Origin: Hymenopellis radicata
Lineage: Eukaryota > Basidiomycota > Agaricomycetes > Agaricales > Physalacriaceae
Reading direction: 5' to 3'
Length of the DNA stretch: 64,000 nucleotides
Assembly: GCA_015501595.1 (NCBI GenBank)
Contig: JADNRX010000028.1
Span: 124,001 to 188,000 of the forward strand
Positions 1 to 10,213 of this stretch are shown piece after piece. The notes beneath the pieces were generated by a model, which was given only the letters and a program-made list of their open reading frames with translations, did not search any database and was not told the DNA's origin. Position 1 is the stretch's first letter. Each line of letters begins with the position of its first letter. The position numbers and the translations under genes were made by a program.

Positions 1-1435
1 GTACCTTGGTCACTGTCGGGATGGCTTCTAGTACTGCCACTTTGAGCCTTCCACACAGCCTCATGATTTCAAAAGTGGGTCTCCGAGTTCTCCGTAATGA
101 GCAGGACCGCTGAACGTATGAATTTAGTCGCTCACTTGGATTGGCTCCGCCGTCGGGTAGATCGTCAGGCCATTTCTCCGAGTTGCGACTAGCAATGGCT
201 AGGAATCGACAAGACGCCATTGAGGCACTGGCACTCGCGGCGAGGGGCAAGGCTCGATGTAACTATGAAATTCGTAAGCCGGAAGATGTAAACCGGTATG
301 TCGAAGTCTGTTCCAAGAAGCACAGGAGCGTTAATACCTTCCAGTGTCATGGCAGAGATGGAGTCTGGGAAGATCGCCGGGAGGATCGTATTGAAGATCT
401 AAACATTGTAACATTCGGTTTCAAGTGAAGGCGAACAAGAACAAGGCGGCATGTGTATAACAGTGTAGTCGCAATGGGACATGATGGTGTTGATCGTTGT
501 GCTTACATGTTACCGGACAAGATTCACTGAGGCAACAGGTAACCGCCGTCCCGTCCGCTCGTTGCTTGATCATGAGCGGCATTTAAAGTGCATCACGTCT
601 CCCTGATACCCCGGGCATTCGAGCTCACAGTCTGCCAGAGCGAAGATGGCAGCGGACTCTGCGGTACCAAAGTTAGATGCGAGAGAATGTAGGCTGACGA
701 TAGCTAATGTATGCCAGTTCATTTTACGCCGAGCGCGAAAGACATCACAGCCTGAATTATCGATGGAGGTGTTATCTAACATCTACTGTCCTTTTCATCA
801 CACTGCGACATTTCATCAAGGCTTCTGAGAGCGAACTTGACGGGTGTGGCTGTGCTGGGTAACTGAATTGCAACCAGGATCGAGACCTCACAACCAAAGC
901 AGCGAAGCAACGAAACTTGCCATTTATCCACTACTACGCTGCCGTCCGCCAGAAGATCATCGCAAGTTGAGTACTTTGAAATGGCTCAGAAATCCTTCAT
1001 CCTCAGACAACTCAATTGTCAAGTTTTCGGCTAGCAGTCCCGGAGCATATCAGGATTGTGGCCACTCATTCCGACACGCTTTTTCCTGGGCGCATCGCGT
1101 GTATCAAAAATGACTTGTTTGGCGCGCTGTCATCTCCAAAGATACAGATGCAACGAACTGTACTCAGCTCTAACCGCGATTCGAACGGAGATGTCCCTTG
1201 GCGCAATTGTCCTACTTCTGTGCTGCTTGTTTCTGTGATCTGGATTCATTCTCATGGTCGACGTCATGCCACGCTAGCCTATCTCGCTAGCTCTCAGACT
1301 CGACTACCACCGCTGGACGTCCACCGGACGTTCGAAGGGATAGACGAGGATCAGTGACTCTATTTAGAGCCACCACGTCAAGTTATTCTTATTCCAACCG
1401 TATTTCGGCAATGGAAAGGCTGTACTACGCTTCAC
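1..1435. other. No gene recognised
   Basis: Several short open frames occur on the + strand (for example 141-428 and 844-1113), but none shows a motif, a conserved domain or a convincing exon structure. The last part, before 1440, is the upstream region of the membrane-protein gene that starts at 1506. Confidence 0.4.
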
Positions 1436-1439
1436 ACGA

Positions 1440-1446
1440 TATAAAA
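1440..1446 (+). promoter_or_regulatory. TATA box of the membrane-protein gene
   Basis: TATAAAA lies 60 bp before the ATG at 1506 and is followed by a CT-rich stretch, a common core-promoter layout in filamentous fungi. The assignment rests on sequence and spacing only. Confidence 0.45.
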
Positions 1447-1505
1447 CGCGTCTCTCTCTCGTTCGAGTTGGCCATTCCACTTTCTACTTCTTCTTCGCCG
1501 CTCCA

Positions 1506-2163
1506 ATGTCGACCAACTACGCAGCAGTCTACGGGTACAAGTCCCTCACGGCGGCAGTCATCTTCACCATCGCCTACATCCCGCTCTCGCCTTGGTTCGT
1601 GCTTAAAGCCATTTCCGACTTTACATGGATCTGGATTACTTTGCGCTGTGTCTTTTGTTCCAGTACGTTTTCGTTTCTTCCGATTTGTCCACTGTTAATG
1701 TCATGCTCATTCGAACCTAGTCCGTATTGCAGTATTCTTGCTCCGGGCTATTGAGATTGGATCCGACGAAAACCTCACCCTCCCGATCGTCGGCCAGGTC
1801 TTGCTCCTAGCTGGCTTCTTCGGTCTCTTGTACGCGGCGTATAGTGTGGTGCTCGACCGGTATGTTTTCTCACTTCAATCAGTTTTGCACTCTGTTGGTT
1901 TTAATGCGCCTCCCAGCGAGCAGCTCCTTGATCTCCCACCGCCCAGTTCTCCCCTCGCCCGCGGGTTCACGAGATGGCGCCGCACATTCTTAGGGCCGTC
2001 GCACTCGGCATCGTAGCCGCCACGCAAGCCCGGTCAAAGGACAGCGACATGTCCCCCGACACAATCGCCTCCCTGAGAAAAGTCAGCATACTCATCTTCC
2101 TGATCCTCACGATCGTGCAGGCTCTTCAGACCTTGTACTTGGTCCAACGAGAAAGAGAGCGTG
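1506..2163 (+). CDS. Multi-pass membrane protein (DUF7702/RTA1-like), possibly frameshifted
   Basis: Exon 1 (1506-1662) starts MSTNYAAVYGYKSL and exon 2 (1721-1859) continues in phase across a 58-bp intron with donor GTACGT and acceptor CCTAG. Together they give about 98 residues with three hydrophobic spans, including FGLLYAAYSVVLDR just before the next donor (GTATGT at 1860). A further hydrophobic exon (about 1994-2160) contains AVALGIVAATQA, then SLRKVSILIFLILTIVQALQ, and ends at a GTGAGT donor. The pattern resembles seven-helix-like fungal membrane proteins of the DUF7702/RTA1 type, though I am not certain of the family. Between 1917 and 1994 the best coding frame shifts by one base (LARGFTRW in one frame, AVALG in another). 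The third exon therefore either starts late, at 1994, or the gene carries a frameshift. The downstream C-terminal exons are unclear and may be lost. No substrate or role can be stated. Confidence 0.5.
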
Positions 2164-2589
2164 AGTGTCCATCATTGACTCCGAATTCACGACTGTGACT
2201 TGTCGAGGGTGTGGAAGTGGGTCTTGGGTATGCCAAGGGATGCAAAGTAGTGTTCGTTTCCTAATGGCGCGAAAATATGGGGCATGCGCTTGGACGTTTT
2301 GAACAGCGTTGTTATGGTGTGGGTGTCCAGACTGAAGAATGGTAGGCTGTTGTTCATGAGCGCTAAGATGGATGACTAACTGGTCGTAGTGGTTATGCTG
2401 TCAACAGTGACTGGGTCGAACACCAGTATGCGCGAAGAAGAAAAATGACTGACAGATATCACAATGAGATCGACGGGCGGAATGTCTTCGATGGTACAAG
2501 GCGCGTCTACGAATCGGCGATTTGTCAGAATTATCCCCAGATGAAATGCAATAGCGTACCAGTAAACCTCTTTGGTCCCACTAATTGCG

Positions 2590-2811
2590 ACGGTCCAAGA
2601 TGGGAAGTGCGGGATGGGGCAGACGTGGGGGATAGAGAGCAGAATCCTGGAGCGCGAGAATGAGGATGCGCACCGCCAAAAAGAGGACGGATTCGGACTG
2701 CTAGGCCTAGTGAGACGATCTCCAAGTGATGAGGCCTAGGAGAGGCGACGGTCTCTGAGCCTGATGAAAGCAGGTAAGCGACATAACCCCGTTATCCCCG
2801 CTTTAGCGCTA
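2590..2811 (+). repeat. Dispersed repeat, copy 1 (~220 bp)
   Basis: This stretch is closely similar to 9248-9468. It runs from GACGGTCCAAGATG through a shared core (GACGTGGGGGATAGAGAGCA, then GACGATCTCCAAGTGATGAG) to GCAGGTAAGCGACATAACCC and ends at CTTTAGCGCTA. Small indels separate the copies. The flanks are unrelated, so this is an interspersed repeat (non-autonomous element or LTR piece), not a tandem duplication. No terminal repeats or coding capacity are visible. Confidence 0.7.
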
Positions 2812-4399
2812 GGAAACGAGGAAACGATGTCATAAGCCGACTACGCATACAAATGCTCAGGTACAAATACTAGTAAACTAATAGATGCCCCCGCCGGCAG
2901 TCAAGTAAGTAAAGTAACAATATACGTGTACAGTGCCGGGGCATCCCCATCAAGGCACCTCGGAGCCTACTATCGTCAAGACGCCCCTACCAGTAACCAG
3001 TACGCGAGGAGATGTCGGCTCCAAGCACAGCTGTTGACATAGCCGAGTGGAGGAATCTACGTCGCTACTGCCTGCCGCTGTCCTATCAAAGAGAAGTGGT
3101 CAACGGATGAATTCAGGGAAGGAGAGAACGTACCGAATGGAATTAGTACAAGTTCACCGTTAAAGGATCCGAAAGCAACAGTAAGACCAAAGGTATTGAG
3201 ATCCGGATCGGGATCAACACCGCCGTTCCAAAGCTCCCAGCGAGATGCTATATCAGAGCCGTCAATATCAGCACAGTGGACGACTTGACGCACCTGTTTC
3301 CCCAGCCACAAGCGGCTCCGGCGAGGAGATTAGACGCACTTCGATACCTGTTGCTGAAGTTTTACGAAGCAGATATTCAACCGAACCGGAAGCAGTGGTC
3401 AATCTGTGTGAAATCAACCTGAAATTCAAGTCGAATTGAAGTCTAAAACTCGCCTTTTTGCCAGAACCAAAAAGCCCGCCCGGCGAGAGTAACAACACTG
3501 CTGGTATCGCACGATTCGACGTCTATAAGACGTAAGTTTCTGACCCGACTGGCGCGAGTCGCGATGGCGTTCCAAGAGGCGGCGAGGCCTCATTTTCAAG
3601 GAATCTCACTTCTCTACACCCTGTACCTTCGGCTCTTCTGTACTCGACACGCTTCAACTTTTCAAGCGACGATTCCTTTAAAAGTCTGTCAGAATTTAAC
3701 TGCAGTAACGGCTCAAGAAACGCGCCTCTTGTCCAACTAAGTTGAACTAACGTCTCTACAGCAAGTGAATTTGCCCTTCAAATCCTAAGAATTCCTCCAA
3801 TTCGCGCTTGAATCGGTCCAGAATTCGAAACTCGAGGTCGGATAGCGTTTGAGGACAGCAGGACGCGTAGTGTCTGAAAATAATCAGTGTTCAAGTCGTT
3901 GATGATGATGGGGAAAGACGAACTGCCTGCCGCATTTGGATCTACTTAGGTGATCCAAGATCGAAGTGGTCTCCTTCCTTCCAACCGTCATGTCCCTCTT
4001 CCTCCTAGCCCTGTGTCGACCCTTGGGCGCTTTGAATTCGGTTTCGGCGAATTACTAGTGACTATTCTGAAATCTGGACGACTCGATTGCGCTTTTCTTG
4101 CTTTTTGTTTACTATTTTGATGCTGATGTTCTTGCCGGATATTACCTTCGACTGCGTGTGGACTGTGTTCTCGACGTCCTTTCCATGGGAATGGAGTCTT
4201 GAATACAGGGCAGCTGCGGGTGTCCTCGCCGGATCGTCTTTTGGCTCTGCCAGGATACATGGTATGTCTATTGGTTCGTTTTGATATCCATTACTGACGG
4301 GCCGTCTTTATCATGTATGATTCGACCAGATTGAGCATAGACCGCGCGGTATGTTTCGCCCCGTAATTGTCTCATTCTTATCCCACGACTTTCCTTTAG
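2812..4399. other. No confident gene; one weak coding stretch on the minus strand
   Basis: On the minus strand, 3311-3110 could be an exon (ADIDGSDIASRWELWNGG, then FGLTVAFGSFNGELVLIPFG) followed by a GTACGT donor and a GATAG acceptor near 3088. I recognise no family. The rest shows no supported gene; 4087-4399 may hold a degraded upstream part of the exportin relic. Confidence 0.25.
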
Positions 4400-5310
4400 A
4401 TCATGACGGAACTGTTTGAAGCTTCAAACTATCTGTCACAGTGTCTCCCTGTGCTCGTTCGTTTCATGGCCAATGAGTACGACAACAGCTGCTCCACCGT
4501 GTTTCCTCTCCTTCAAGCCATCCTTGCAAACGTAAAGTTCTCAACTGTCGAGTTGATTAGATTTGCTGAGGCTTTGTATGATCACAGTACAAACACATTC
4601 GCAAAGTATCTTCGGACGCAAAATGCTCCTTCCTCAGTTCTCTACTGGAAGTCATTCTTACGAAAATGAAGCGGGGGTCAACGACGGATATTGATGACAT
4701 CGATGAGGATGCCAGCTCAGAGTTTGAGAAGCTTCGCAAGGTTCGTGGCCTCTCTCGTTCGACTATGATATTGACCAGATAGCAGGATCTGCGCCTCTTC
4801 ATGGACTCAATTCTCACTGTCGATCAAGAGCTTGTCACGGATGCTGTGCGTAACCCAGGATTAACCACGATTTCAGCGTACCAGAATGGGGTTAATTTGC
4901 CATGACATGAGGCAGAATTGGGCATCTACATGGTCTACATCTTCGGCGAGATTAACAAAAGTGCATTCCTTTCAGTTCTGCCGACTTTCCCTAACTAACA
5001 CGCAACAGGTGGCGGTAAAGGTTGCGCAGCATTCTGCCAAACGCCCCCGGCGATAGACAGGGAAAAGCGAAAAAGAACAGACTAGTCGTGATATGCGCTG
5101 ACTACGCACGGGGAGCTCCTACTTGCGCTAACACGGTCTGGCATACTCGCGTATCCACATCGATACGTCGTGCTGCAGTTCTTCGAGACCGTTTCCAGAT
5201 ACACCGATTTCTTCAAGGTTTGCAAGGAGTGCATCGCCCTACACTCGAAGCTTTCGTCGCAATGGTAGTCTCTCTATTCCAAGCAGGAAGAAGAAGGGTC
5301 TATCTATGAG
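4400..5310 (+). pseudogene. tRNA exportin (exportin-T/LOS1) relic
   Basis: Exportin-T carries tRNA from nucleus to cytoplasm with Ran-GTP. Four exons of its middle region are readable: 4400-4531 (LPVLVRFMANEYDNSCSTVF), 4588-4740 (SFLSSLLEVILTKMK, then SSEFEKLRK), 4786-4960 (DLRLFMDSILTVDQELVTDA, then ELGIYMVYIFGEINK) and 5009 onward (GGGKGCAAFC, then ALTTHGELLLALTRSGI, YVVLQFFETVSRYTDFFKV). The introns of 56, 45 and 48 bp keep GT..AG ends. Disablements are a TGA at 4903-4905 where family members have Trp, a TAG at 5083-5085, a TGA at 5089-5091, and a frameshift near 5233, after which PTLEAFVAMV continues in another frame. N- and C-terminal parts of the ~1000-residue protein are missing. Retained introns show a DNA-level copy. 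The family call is strong; the gene cannot be functional as it stands. Confidence 0.85.
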
Positions 5311-6200
5311 GAAGTGCATATACACTCGGACGAGGGGCACAGAAGTGCGGTGGCTCCTTTGGCTTTACCGGCGCGTCCTCCGTGCTCGCTTCTTCGCGCT
5401 AGTAAGCCGGTTGAATACAAAACCTCGGAGTACAAACCATTGGAGTACGGACCCATATCTGCACCGACGACTGTTGAGTCGTCGACGCCGCCTTCGACAC
5501 CGGTAAAAGCTACTCCGCCTTCAAGCAGTCGTGGATCAACTGCGAAGCAGGTTACTCCGTATTCAGTCCTTATGCGGAAAACGTTACTTGATGTGAGTGA
5601 TATCATATTCTTCATTAGGTTTTTCTCGAGACCTGATTAGATTTGTCCATGCCTAAGCCAGGATAACGTACGTGTTACTCGAATTTAAGTAACACCGTGT
5701 GTACCAACTGTATTTTTAAACTCTAAATGTCCATCCGTGTCACCGTCGTTCTCGTTTGTCACATACGTCGCATATATACAATTCACATGGATAAGGGAAT
5801 CTGTACGTGGTCTGTTGACTTCTAAGGTCAGGGTGTAGGAAGAAGCTAGTAAGCGAGCATGAGCGTCCCCGCCGCTTGAGTCAATACTTGAACAACCGAC
5901 TTCTGCATACCGATAATGACGATCGCACTAGATTTCCTATCAACGCGTCTCGTCCAATTATGCTCCACTGGAATGTCGAGCTGTTCTGGGGAAGGTTGAG
6001 GGCATTCTTGTATCGATCCAGATAGCAGCGACGTTCGAGCGGGATAGGTCAATCAAGCGTGAAGGATACTCAATCCAAAACGAGGGTTCAGCACCTGGGA
6101 CCTGAGACGTCGCAGAGATTGATCAGAGGTCAAGAAACGCTTTGATGACGATGACGATGAGACAGACAGAGATTATCGCCCACGTCGTCCAGGTCGAAAT
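5311..6200. other. No gene recognised
   Basis: A plus-strand open frame at 5314-5640 is rich in Ser, Thr and Pro and follows the exportin relic, but it shows no family signature. The minus-strand frames at 5846-6200 lie downstream of the kinase relic and could be its degraded 3' end; no kinase motif is readable there. Confidence 0.35.
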
Positions 6201-6219
6201 CCGTCATCCCGACGTCGCG

Positions 6220-7010
6220 CATGGCTGAACATGAGAGTCTTGATGTCTTCACTCCGGAAAGGCGAGTACCCGCATAGAAGGACGTACGTGATGATTCCCG
6301 TGCTCCCAATGTCGACGGGTTTGCCGTGCCCTGAACATTGTTAATTATGATAATTTCAAAACGAGGGCGACGAACGTTGATTTGTGAGCACCTCTGGCGC
6401 GACATAGCCAAACGAGCCTGCTAGCAACTGCAGTTGTTCATCTGGCGAGTGCAGATGTTTTGCTCTGCGTCTGTCAGCGGGATATGCGTGGAAGTCAAGG
6501 CACTCACATTCCAAAATCAGCAATTATGATAGCGGTATTCTCATTCGGAGTCATCGCACTCATACTCATACTCGCGCGCCCGATACAAGATATTCTCCAG
6601 TTCGAGAAACAATGTCATGATCGTGCAGGTAACGCACATCCGACAAGATCGATTTGACCACAGATACCGCGTCGAACTCCGTGAACTTTCCTACACACGG
6701 TGAGTCATTTGACGCACGCACGCACGCGCAACACGTACCTTTCTTCAATATACGCTCAAATGGCTCACCGCCTACCGCGAGCTCAAAGGAAAGATAGTAT
6801 TTGCTTCTGGACTCGAACCATTCATATAATTTGACCTAAGCCGGCGTCAGCGATGACAAAACTGTGAGCAGAGAACTGACAATATTTCCGTGATCCAAGC
6901 CCGAGAACCTCCATTTCGTCCCAGACGCTCGCTTCGTTTCCCTTGACCTTTTCATTCGGTACCATCTTGAGCGCCACCGCCTTGGTCACGCCACTATCCG
7001 TTGAGTTCCC
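6220..7010 (-). pseudogene. Calcium/calmodulin-dependent protein kinase-like relic
   Basis: Reading the minus strand 5' to 3', kinase subdomains appear in order: VTKAVALKMVPNEKVKG (about 6990-6940), [20 protein letters not shown] (6840-6780), [17 protein letters not shown], then YLHDHDIV (6690-6615), NTAIIIADFGM (DFG loop, about 6540-6510), LLAGSFGYVAPEVL (APE motif, about 6445-6395) and [20 protein letters not shown] (6320-6250). This order and wording fit fungal CaM kinases (CMK family). Two introns are recognisable, one ending TTAG before VKLYEW and one ending GTGTGTAG before GKFTEF. Damage includes an extra base before the DHGNI segment, a broken catalytic HRDL loop, a stop between the loop and DFG, and a frame change before GKPVDIG. 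The C-terminal regulatory region is not recognisable. Confidence 0.8.
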
Positions 7011-7410
7011 GTTACTGCAATTACTATTCCTGCCTGAGGGTCGGCTATGGGAGATGGACGTCGGAGGAGGGGACAGCGTGTTCTAGCATCAAGATGAGAG
7101 CGTGTAAGAGGTGATATAAGTTGACAGGTGTTTCCTGATGCCCACGGAGTTTGTGGTGTTCAATTGACATCTGAGAATAGTGTTAAAAAGTGTGCATGCC
7201 TGAGGGGAATGATATACCTTAACGGACGCAAGCTGCGCCACGCTCCAGGGCAGAAAAACGCGAGCAGCTTGCCTCGACGTAACACAGGATAGCCGAGCAG
7301 CCGGCAGCGTAATTAATTCTCAGGCAAATGGGTCTAGAACACGCAGGGTTCACAGGCATAAGCGAGATATCGTCGGTACGAATGTAAGACCACCCAACCG
7401 TGGCACCCAC

Positions 7411-7822
7411 CGAATGATAGCCATATCCTTCCCGACCTTGTTCGCATATGCGCCTTGGAGCTTGGCGGGCTTTGTAGAGTGCCTGATCTTGAAGAAGACT
7501 TCTTCGCCGGCTGAGGATACGACCTGGGAGAGAATGAGCGACGTCAGTAACAGATCAGGCCCTTGACAGCAGTAGAGACGAATGGAACAATGGGCAACAA
7601 TCAAGCCATCGCGGAAAAGGAAGATACATCAGACGATAGCCTACCTTGACGCCTATAGGCGCATTTGCTTCCTTGTCGACATTTGGTTTGACAACAGGCG
7701 GTGGGCTTTCTATATCTGACACACTGTTTTTGTGACTCTTTAAACAGTCCGCATTTAGCGCTTTCGGGAGGCGTAAAAGCAAGAGTAGAATACTTACCTG
7801 GTCTGGGATGGAAGTCACAGTA
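7411..7822 (-). pseudogene. SUMO (SMT3-like) relic
   Basis: SUMO is a small ubiquitin-like modifier. On the minus strand a short first exon (about 7818-7799) encodes TSIPDQ and ends at a GTAAGT donor; the codon where an initiator ATG is expected is GTG. Exon 2 (7723-7645) reads PPPVVKPNVDKEANAPIGVK. Exon 3 (7523-7411) reads VVSSAGEEVFFKI, then AKLQGAYANKVGKDM, the N-terminal beta-grasp of fungal SUMO. The introns are about 75 and 121 bp with GT..AG ends. The expected next segment (FLYDG, MEDNDTI and the terminal Gly-Gly) is not recognisable between 7400 and 7200. With the start codon and the processing site both lost it is probably dead. It sits head-to-tail upstream of the kinase relic on the same strand. 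Confidence 0.8.
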
Positions 7823-9247
7823 ATTTACGCGTCGATTTGTCTGTTAGGAACAGTGGTGGGGGTGGAAGACTAAGATCCCTTTGATCGCTTACCAAAGCAG
7901 GGAAAAAAGCACCTTCAACCGAAGGTCCAAGCCTGGCGAGGCCATCCACACTGCTCTATGTCCCGCTGGCCCGATATTGGCGTCTTGAAGTCCAGACAAA
8001 GTTGTGCCGTTGTCGGTCATGGCGACGCCGAGGATTTTGACGCGTCTCTGAGGCAAAGAATCAAATTCGAGGATGCAGGAGGTGACGTTGTAAAAGAAAA
8101 CAGGAGTCGAAGCCGTCATCCACGGCCTGACGCGTCGAAAGCGAAGATCGAAGGTGAAAAAGATGATGGTTCAAGACGAACCCATCAACTTCCACATTGG
8201 GCAGCATCGCGTGATCGACGTGCTGCGAGTCAGCATTCAACCACCACGTCGTGTCAGACATCGAGCTCGACGCTGCTCTCTACGGCTTGACTATGGTGTT
8301 CTTGGACCCGTCAAATGCAAAATTTACTGCAAAATTTGTCGTAAGCGCGCGCCTCTGTTTCGCACTGGGCTGCAGACAACTTTTCTTTATCAACTTCTGT
8401 CATGAAACTTCGCTGTGATGCACCTTGGTCCTTGGATCCGAATCGGATGTCCTATGTCACCTCGGAATCTTTTACTTCTCCCCTCGCCGTCCACCTTCAG
8501 CTCGAACTACACTTAAAACCTGACGTATTTCTAATATCCAGGTGCCGGTAAGTTTTCGAAACCCTGACCGAACTCGTGTAGACCGTCTCTGTGCGTTCTA
8601 CCCGAATCTAATGCTATTTTCTTTATCATGGTAACATCGGCATATAATTTCCGGACCTGGAGACACCAATAAGTTGTGCTGTACTGCTATATTCTGCTAT
8701 ATCTCCCCGCAACACTTGCTTTTACCCTCACGTCCTCGATTCCGGTCCGACTCGTATGCTTATGCCTTGTCGAGGCGCACCCGACCGATTCTCCTATCGC
8801 TGTATCATCGGAGTTGAACAGATGTCCTGCAGTCCAAGTCTACCTCGAGGTCCCGTATTGCTGATCTTGCGCTAAATCTACTCGCACCACCTTCTTGCCT
8901 TGACAGCTTCGAAGCCAGGCTGCTGTGCTTCTCGTGGCTGTACCATCCAGACCTACCTGACCGATTCTCGTTTCCCGCTGTTTCCTGCGGTCCAAATCTA
9001 CTTCAAGTCCCGGCATTGTCTACTCATCCATTCGATGGTTCTCTCAGATATTTTCAAACCCGGCCTACGCGCTCAAAGGACACGCAGGGACGTACACGGT
9101 ACAGCACTGGCGAAACTCAACGCGAGGAATAACACGCCAGCTCTCGCTTTCCCGCGAGTGATGGCTTGGCCGAAATAGAAGACGGTTTTAAGATGTTTAG
9201 CGACGGACACGGACCACATCACTTGTAAGGGAGTTAACAGGAAAGCC
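7823..9247. other. Gene-poor stretch with a degenerate internal duplication
   Basis: Minus-strand frames between 7889 and 8276 (for example RRVKILGVAMTDNGTTLSGL) look weakly coding, but I recognise no family. Within 8740-9040 a degenerate duplication is visible. CCGACCGATTCTC followed by TCCTGCAGTCCAAGTCTACC near 8785-8850 recurs as CTGACCGATTCTC and TCCTGCGGTCCAAATCTACT near 8955-9005. Nothing else is supported. Confidence 0.35.
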
Positions 9248-9468
9248 AACGGTCCAAGATGTGAAGTGCAGGATGGACGGGAGGACGGGCAGACGTGGGG
9301 GATAGAGAGCAGGATCCTGGACCGCGAGAATGAGAATGCGTGCCGCCAAAAAGTGGACGGATTCGGACTGCTGGGCCTGCTGAGACGATCTCCAAGTGAT
9401 GAGGAGAGGCGACGGTCTCTGATAAAAGCAGGTAAGCGACATAACCCCGTTATCCCCGCTTTAGCGCT
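9248..9468 (+). repeat. Dispersed repeat, copy 2 (~220 bp)
   Basis: This is the second copy of the element at 2590-2811 in the same orientation. Both share the core through GACATAACCCCGTTATCCCC and CTTTAGCGCTA, after which the copies diverge. In this copy the shared end is immediately followed by a palindromic structure (9462-9503). Confidence 0.7.
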
Positions 9469-9503
9469 AACGATCTGACACCGGTGTCACCGCGTTAGCG
9501 CTA
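9462..9503. repeat. Nested palindrome at the end of the dispersed repeat
   Basis: TAGCGCTAACG (9462-9472) is exactly inverted as CGTTAGCGCTA (9493-9503). Between them lies the perfect 14-bp palindrome TGACACCGGTGTCA (9476-9489). The outer arms can form an 11-bp stem with the inner palindrome as a second hairpin. This could be an element terminus, a replication or recombination structure, or a protein-binding site; the sequence alone does not decide. Confidence 0.75.
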
Positions 9504-10200
9504 TTCCACGTGGCAGCCTCGTCGCCTCCTCCTTCCACGACATGGAATTGGATCCGGATCTAGGTACATGCTTGATTATTGATAGCATCTTATTACTTTC
9601 TAGATGCATTCTGGTACTCGCAAGTGAGTCCTGACGTCCATCGACATACACTGGTGTGTCTCACCTTGTTTCATACTCATTTTTTAACGCGAACTGCGCA
9701 CAGGCGCGTACACCTTTCCAATCCTGTCGCCCCTGGACGTAGATATGGATGACTTTGGCCTAAACTCGCCACGTGAGTTTAACTGTCGCTGTCCCAGGAC
9801 ACTGGAAACGGTCTCGCGTGGCGGCACAGTAATTACTAAACAACTTCCGAAGTTCTCGACCGAAGGGGCGCTCTCGCATCATGGCGTATGATTATCCAAA
9901 CTTTGTTCACGCGTGATTCGGATCCTGGAAACGAAATAAAATGTGACGAGGATTCGGCGAGTCCATCATCAAACTTTCCCTTCCTTCCTTCTCTCCTCAT
10001 CTCACCTCGACTTGTCTTCGCCCTTGGCTCGTGTCCACTGCACCTAGAGTGCAATTACTGCAGTCTTCCAGTTCCTCTCGATGTCGTGGGCGACGCTACC
10101 GCCATCGAGGACCCGACGCGTTCAAAAGCGTGACCTCGTTGATGGTGACCATGTGCCTTTCCTTCCGACCACCACCATCCTACCATTACTCACTCTGCTC
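9504..10200. other. No gene recognised
   Basis: Short open frames exist on both strands (9836-10054, 9888-10133) without motifs. Exon-like GT and AG signals are present but cannot be assembled into a convincing model. Confidence 0.35.
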
Positions 10201-10213
10201 GTGTCTCTAGCCA

